The notes under the pieces were generated by a model. The model saw only the letters and a list, made by a program, of their open reading frames with translations. It made no database searches and was not told the origin of the DNA. The position numbers were made by a program, and so were the translations under genes. Shown here piece after piece: positions 58,842 to 64,000 of a DNA stretch of 64,000 nt. Each line of letters starts with the position of its first letter. The first letter of the stretch is position 1. The DNA is taken from the NCBI GenBank assembly GCA_024276125.1, contig JAJRXT010000129.1, forward strand, positions 1 to 64,000. The letters run 5' to 3'. Source of the DNA: a bacterium. Lineage in GTDB: Bacteria > SZUA-182 > SZUA-191 > JAJRXT01.

Positions 58842-59996
58842 ATGAGAAAAATGCTTTATATCGCAATTAGCGCATTTGTAGTTTTAGGGGTAATTAGCAG
58901 CGCTTATGCCGTAAGTTCTGACGCTGTGGTTTTTGAAGGCGATAGCGGACAGGTTGTAGTACAAGATGCGCCTGATATGCTTTCGATTGATGCAATAGTT
59001 GCACCCGAAATCAATATTGACGAAATATATACCTTAGATGCAGCCGGCGCTTGGAGTGCGGAATTTGATCCCGGCGATGAGTTAACCGTAAACGAAGCGA
59101 TTACAATTGCAGGCGATCCGGCTCAGGTTTATGATATGCAGGTGCGTTATTACTTTACAGATGCAGCCGGTAATGATTTCTTGTTAGGCAAACAATTATA
59201 TCGTAATTATGCTCCCGGTACTGTGTACGTATCCTTAACCGGCGCTGTACCGGTAAATGCCGTCCCCGGCAGGGGCGCTGTGAGAAACGCCGCCTTATTG
59301 GCTCAAGGCGCTACTTTACTTGATAGAGGTACTTTAGCCGGTTATATTAATGTTGGCGATGGATGCGGATTTACCGAGGATTTTAATGACGGCGCTGCCG
59401 ATAACTGGGTTGATGACGGCAGCGGACGCTGGGGTGTTGCCGGCGGCGAGTATGTGATGACGGGAACCGGCGCTATATGGGCTAATACAAGCTATATGGA
59501 AACCGGTAATCAGGATTTTGCCGATTTTAGCTATCAGGTTGATATAAATAAAATATCCGGTAATGAATTATCTTCTATGGGGGTTATTTTCAGATCAGAT
59601 GGCGCAGCTCCTAAAGCCGGCAATGGTTATGCTTTTTACATTACTGCATACGGTGATTATTCCTTGTGGGAATATACTGAGGGAGCGGTAACAGCCCTTA
59701 TTCCATGGACAAATTCTCCGTTGATCAATACTGGAATAGGCGCTGTAAATACCGTAAAGGCAACTGCCTGCGGAGCCAATATCGAGCTTTATGTTAATGG
59801 TTCGTATTTAAACGGAGTAACTAATACCGCTCATGCTTTCGGTCTTGTCGGTCTTCAGGTTTATGACGCATCAATGGATGTGGTTTTGTTTGATAATGCG
59901 TCTTTGGTTTGCGCATGTTCCATGCCGTATGCCGGCGCTAAAGTAAAAAGCGGCGCTGTAAATGCTGCTGTTGGTGATGACAGCTCATCTCGGTAG
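58842..59996 (+). CDS. Secreted protein: domain X plus LamG/ConA-like domain
   Basis: Start set at ATG 58842 (MRKMLYIAISAFVVLGVISSAYA); domain X 59008-59355; 'FTEDFNDGAADNWVDDGSGRWGV...LQVYDASMDVVLFDNASLVC'. Confidence 0.85.
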   Translation: MRKMLYIAISAFVVLGVISSAYAVSSDAVVFEGDSGQVVVQDAPDMLSIDAIVAPEINIDEIYTLDAAGAWSAEFDPGDELTVNEAITIAGDPAQVYDMQVRYYFTDAAGNDFLLGKQLYRNYAPGTVYVSLTGAVPVNAVPGRGAVRNAALLAQGATLLDRGTLAGYINVGDGCGFTEDFNDGAADNWVDDGSGRWGVAGGEYVMTGTGAIWANTSYMETGNQDFADFSYQVDINKISGNELSSMGVIFRSDGAAPKAGNGYAFYITAYGDYSLWEYTEGAVTALIPWTNSPLINTGIGAVNTVKATACGANIELYVNGSYLNGVTNTAHAFGLVGLQVYDASMDVVLFDNASLVCACSMPYAGAKVKSGAVNAAVGDDSSSR

Positions 59997-60126
59997 TTAT
60001 AGTGAGTTAGACTTATTAAACGCAGGATATTATGAAGTGTTTGGGTGATGGTTGCCTTTTATGATTATTATTATCTGTAATGGCTATTGAGTTCTCTTGC
60101 GAAACCAAAGCTATTTAATTTTATTA

Positions 60127-60212
60127 GCTGTCATTCTGAACGAAACGAAGTGGAGTGAAGAAGCTGCCCACGTATGCTCACAGATCCTTCGGCCTACGGC
60201 CTCAGAATGACA
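60127..60212. repeat. Family A palindrome
   Basis: gctgtcattctgaacgaaacgaagtggagtgaag ... ccttcggcctacggcctcagaatgaca. Confidence 0.85.
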
Positions 60213-60276
60213 GAATGTAATTATTTTCGGAGTTAACTCTAGTAGCGCATTATCTATCAAGGAGACTAAGACTAAA

Positions 60277-61422
60277 ATGAGAAAAATGCTTTATATGGCA
60301 GTTAGCGCATTTGTAGTTTTAGGAGTTATGAGTAGCGCATATGCTGGAATGGATGTAGAAGGCGAGGTTGGAAAAATAGTTATTAAAGAGGCAGCCGAAG
60401 CGGGAGCGCTGATTGTGCCGGAGGTTAAAATTGATCAACTTTATACTCAGGATGCTGGCGGTAATTGGAGCGTAGGTTTTAGCGCGGCAGATGAGATAAC
60501 CATAAATGAAATAATTACCATTACAGGCGATCCAGGCCGGCTTTATAATTTAAAGGTTTGCTATTTCTTTACGGATTCAGCGGGTAATGATTATTTATTA
60601 GGGAAACAAGTATACCGCAATTATCCCCCCGGCGCTGTTTATGTACATCTGAGTACGCCAGTACCGCTTGGCGTGACTAGTTGTAGGGGAACGCTTAGGA
60701 ATGCCGCTGTTTTAAGTTACGGCGATGTTGTGCTTGATAAGGGGACTTTAGCGGCTAAGATAAAGATTGCCGGATGTTGTCCGGGCGGGTTTAATGAAGA
60801 TTTTAATGACGGTATTGCCGATAACTGGATTGATGATGCAACAGGACGCTGGGATGCAGCCGGCGGAGAGTATGTAATGACCGGTAATAGTTCAGGATGG
60901 GCGAATACAAGCTATAAGCAGTTTGGTAATCAGGATTTTGCTGATTTTAGTTATCAGGTTGATGTAAAAAAGACGGCTGGATATGAGTCTGATTCAATGG
61001 GGATTATTTTTAGAGCAGACGGGGCGGCTCCTAAGGCTGCCAATGCTTATGCCTTCTACATTAGCGCAGATGGTGAGTATTCCTTATGGAAATACACTAA
61101 CGGGACTTTTTCTAACTTGATTCCATGGACAGTGTCGCCATTATTAAATATTGGAATTGGCGCCGTTAATAATATCAGGGTATCTGCCAGCGGAGCTAAT
61201 ATATCTCTTTATGTGAATGGTTCATATTTGGACGGGGCGGTTGATTCTACTCATACCTCTGGCATGGTTGGGTTTCAGTTATATGAAGCAACAAACGATG
61301 TAGTGGTCTATGATAACGCAGTGTTGATATGCGGGGCTCCGCCCATGCCTGGCGGCAGGGCTGGTGAGCCTAGCGGTAGTACATTGATTGCTAGAGGGGG
61401 TGGTGATAGCGGTTGTAGGTAA
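60277..61422 (+). CDS. Secreted protein: domain X plus LamG/ConA-like domain (paralogue of the 58842 gene)
   Basis: Near-identical signal peptide MRKMLYMAVSAFVVLGVMSSAYA; domain X 60424-60769; 'FNEDFNDGIADNWIDDATGRWDA'. Confidence 0.87.
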   Translation: MRKMLYMAVSAFVVLGVMSSAYAGMDVEGEVGKIVIKEAAEAGALIVPEVKIDQLYTQDAGGNWSVGFSAADEITINEIITITGDPGRLYNLKVCYFFTDSAGNDYLLGKQVYRNYPPGAVYVHLSTPVPLGVTSCRGTLRNAAVLSYGDVVLDKGTLAAKIKIAGCCPGGFNEDFNDGIADNWIDDATGRWDAAGGEYVMTGNSSGWANTSYKQFGNQDFADFSYQVDVKKTAGYESDSMGIIFRADGAAPKAANAYAFYISADGEYSLWKYTNGTFSNLIPWTVSPLLNIGIGAVNNIRVSASGANISLYVNGSYLDGAVDSTHTSGMVGFQLYEATNDVVVYDNAVLICGAPPMPGGRAGEPSGSTLIARGGGDSGCR

Positions 61423-61617
61423 TTTTTAAGTAGTTATAGTTTAGTTGTACAGTTTTTTTAAAGTTGTAGCTATGCGGGGTTTTAAACCCGCATATTGGCC
61501 GACCTAAAGGCTGGTTTTGGGGTAAGATATCCCCAAGCATAAAAGATTAGGCTGCTACAATGGATGGTTCGCACTAAATGTGCGGTATGTTTTTTATTGT
61601 TTTATGGAGGTTTTATT

Positions 61618-62631
61618 ATGAAGATGAAAAAATTATTGGGTATGGCGGTTAGCGTATTTGCCGTTTTCGGTCTTTTAAGCAGCGCATATGCCGGAAATTT
61701 TGATGGAGCAGCGGTTGAAGGTGATACCCAGCGGGCGGTTATAGAAGAGACGCCGGACATAATTGCGCCTCCGCCGGGCGCTACAATTATTAATTTTGAT
61801 GATACTGTTGAACCGTGTGTGTTTGCTTCTACTGTAGCGCTTAGGGCTAAATATGCTGCGCAGGGCGTTACATTCAGCGGCGCTGCACCCTTAGACGGCG
61901 GCGCTATCTTAGATGAATGCGGTAATTTTGGCGTTAGCGGTCACAGCTCTCCCAATTTTTTAGCCATTAATTGCGGGTCAAGCCTGTCAGACGGCGGTAT
62001 TCCTCAGAATCCAGAATATTTAGATTTTAATCCGCCGGTTGATTATGTACAGATTAATGCGGGTTCCGGTTCAGGCGCCGGTACTACTGTTATCATGAAT
62101 GCCTATGATGCAGCCGGTAATTTGATTGGTTCTGACAGCTTAATTATGGCTAGCGTTCTGGATACTTTAAGTATTGCCGCAGCCGGTATATCCAGAGTGG
62201 AGATTACCTCTGCTGCCTGTATTCTTGTATTGGATGATTTGGCATTTACTTCAGGCTCTGTAGTTGTGCCGCAAGTAGATATTGATCAATTATACACTGA
62301 AGATGCCAATGGGCAATGGAATGTGATTTTTGCTCCGGGAAATACTATTGAAGTAAATGAAGCTATTACTATTGTAGGCGATCCTGCTCAGGTTTATGAT
62401 ATGCAGGTGCGTTATTACTTTACTGATGCCGCTGGTAACAATTTCTTGTTAGGCAAACAATTATATCGCGATTATGCGCCGGGCACTTATTATGTAGCTT
62501 TATCTGCGATAGTACCGGCAGGCGCCGCAGCCGGCAGGGCTGCCGTAAGAAACGCCGCTTTGTTGGCGCAAGGCGCTACCTTGCTTGACAGGGGTACATT
62601 GGCTGGCTATGTAAATATTGTTACTCCATAG
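61618..62631 (+). CDS. Secreted protein with C-terminal domain X
   Basis: RBS tggagg upstream of ATG 61618; 'MKMKKLLGMAVSVFAVFGLLSSAYAG'; domain X 62266-62628. Confidence 0.85.
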   Translation: MKMKKLLGMAVSVFAVFGLLSSAYAGNFDGAAVEGDTQRAVIEETPDIIAPPPGATIINFDDTVEPCVFASTVALRAKYAAQGVTFSGAAPLDGGAILDECGNFGVSGHSSPNFLAINCGSSLSDGGIPQNPEYLDFNPPVDYVQINAGSGSGAGTTVIMNAYDAAGNLIGSDSLIMASVLDTLSIAAAGISRVEITSAACILVLDDLAFTSGSVVVPQVDIDQLYTEDANGQWNVIFAPGNTIEVNEAITIVGDPAQVYDMQVRYYFTDAAGNNFLLGKQLYRDYAPGTYYVALSAIVPAGAAAGRAAVRNAALLAQGATLLDRGTLAGYVNIVTP

Positions 62632-62996
62632 TTGTTGGTTTAACAGGTATTTTGATAGTATAGGGAATTCTCTTTTCCCCTCTTCTGTATGGGCGGGTTT
62701 TAAACCCGCCCATACAGACCGACCTAAAGGTCGACATCTACAAGATGTTGTTTGCGCTGTATATGCGGGGGGGGCTTCGGCTTCCAGTCTCAAGAATGAC
62801 AAACACAGGAATAAACCGTCTTGTGCTTGAACTCTAAATGAATATTTGTTATGCTGGTTATATAAAAAAATAAGGGGGTGAACAAATAATACGGTATAAT
62901 TAAGTCATGCTATCAATATTGTGTAGCAGTTTTTTTGGTGGGGAGTTTTTGTTTTTGCTCCCTTAGTGTTTTATTTTTTTATTGTTGGAGGTTTGT

Positions 62997-64000
62997 ATGA
63001 AGTTTATGTCAGGATTTAAAAAATATGGTCTTATGTTGACCATGGGGGCTTTTATCAGCCTGATGTGTTTGCCTGCTGCTAAGGCAGAGGTTGGCGTTGC
63101 AAGCTCGGTTCAGCCGGCTTATTCTTCTTCTCGGATATTGGTAAGATTTAGAGAGGGCAACACTAATGCAGGCGGAGCCAGCGCTTCTGCTGTTGCATCG
63201 GCGTTAGCATCGGTAAGCGGTGTAGTGACCCGCACCTATAGAGTTCCCGGTTTAAAGCTGGTAGAACTTAGCGGCAATGTATCTGTAAATGATGCAATCA
63301 ATACTTTAAGCGCTAATTCAAGCGTATTATACGCATCGCCTGATTACAGAGTAACTACTCAGGCTATACCTAGTGATCCCAGCTTTGGTTTACTTTGGGG
63401 AATGAATAACACCGGTCAGACCGGCGGCACTCCTGACGCGGATATTGACGCGCCGGAGGCTTGGGACTTGAGTACCGGCAGCAGCAGTATTGTAGTAGGC
63501 GTAATTGATACAGGCGTTGATTATACTCATCCTGATTTAGCCGCTAATATGTGGACTAATCCTGGCGAGGTTCCGGGTGATGGTATTGATAATGACGGTA
63601 ATGGTTACATTGACGATGTACACGGTATCAATGCAATTACCGGCACTGGCGATCCTATGGATGATCATTATCATGGTACGCATTGTGCCGGTACTATCGG
63701 CGGCGTGGGTGATAATGCTATCGGCGTAGCCGGCGTTAATTGGAACGTATCCATTATGGCTCTTAAGTTTCTGGATGCGTCCGGCAGCGGTTGGACAGCC
63801 GATGCGATTACTTGCGTAGATTATGCCGCCGCTATGGGAGCTAACCTAACCAGCAATAGCTGGGGAGGCGGAGGTTTTAGTCAGGCGCTTAAGGATTCCA
63901 TTGAAGCTGCCAATATGTTATTTGTAGCAGCAGCCGGTAATTCTGGCGTTGATACTGATCTTACTCCTCATTATCCGTCTTCTTACACTTCTCCTCAGGT
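62997..64000 (+). CDS. Subtilisin-like S8 family serine peptidase (truncated by window end; not in ORF track)
   Basis: RBS ggagg then ATG 62997; signal peptide, I9-like propeptide 'ILVRFREGNTNAGG...', Asp motif 'VVGVIDTGVDYTHPDLAANMW', His motif 'HGTHCAGTIGGVG', 'NLTSNSWGGGG'. Confidence 0.93.
   Translation, partial: MKFMSGFKKYGLMLTMGAFISLMCLPAAKAEVGVASSVQPAYSSSRILVRFREGNTNAGGASASAVASALASVSGVVTRTYRVPGLKLVELSGNVSVNDAINTLSANSSVLYASPDYRVTTQAIPSDPSFGLLWGMNNTGQTGGTPDADIDAPEAWDLSTGSSSIVVGVIDTGVDYTHPDLAANMWTNPGEVPGDGIDNDGNGYIDDVHGINAITGTGDPMDDHYHGTHCAGTIGGVGDNAIGVAGVNWNVSIMALKFLDASGSGWTADAITCVDYAAAMGANLTSNSWGGGGFSQALKDSIEAANMLFVAAAGNSGVDTDLTPHYPSSYTSPQ

Noticed and set aside
62500-62830. ORFs 62500-62802 (-) and 62618-62830 (+)
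   Set aside because: Composed of gtatgggcgggttttaaacccgcc repeat translations (VWAGFKPAHTDRPKGRH) and antisense of a real CDS.

Overview
The window is a low-to-moderate-GC bacterial chromosome segment from an organism I cannot name. From left to right it contains: (1) a truncated TPR gene and a two-gene PHP/SMC-like ATPase plus AlbA_2/RecG-like module on the minus strand, a candidate defence or repair cassette; (2) a fur-feoA-feoB iron locus; (3) a TonB-receptor remnant, an ABC_sub_bind protein and a frameshifted sensor histidine kinase; (4) tadA, a frameshifted glycosyltransferase, asnB, an SGNH-like protein, guaB3, a DnaC-like ATPase, coaX and birA on the minus strand; (5) a large exopolysaccharide/capsule locus (about 24.1-50.0 kb); (6) iorAB; (7) a cluster of secreted multidomain proteins (about 50.6-62.6 kb), followed by a subtilase cut by the window end. 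Three observations stand out. First, a roughly 110-aa C-terminal or internal domain of unknown identity occurs in seven copies across six secreted proteins, with one 116-bp stretch identical between two genes. Second, five genes of the exopolysaccharide locus contain an in-frame stop codon with the homologous reading frame continuing directly after it, and two further genes are split by frameshifts. Third, intergenic DNA is dense with modular, nested palindromic elements whose cores and terminal inverted repeats are swapped between copies, and some elements are inserted inside others. I saw no CRISPR array, rRNA or tRNA. All calls come from reading motifs by eye; no searches were run.
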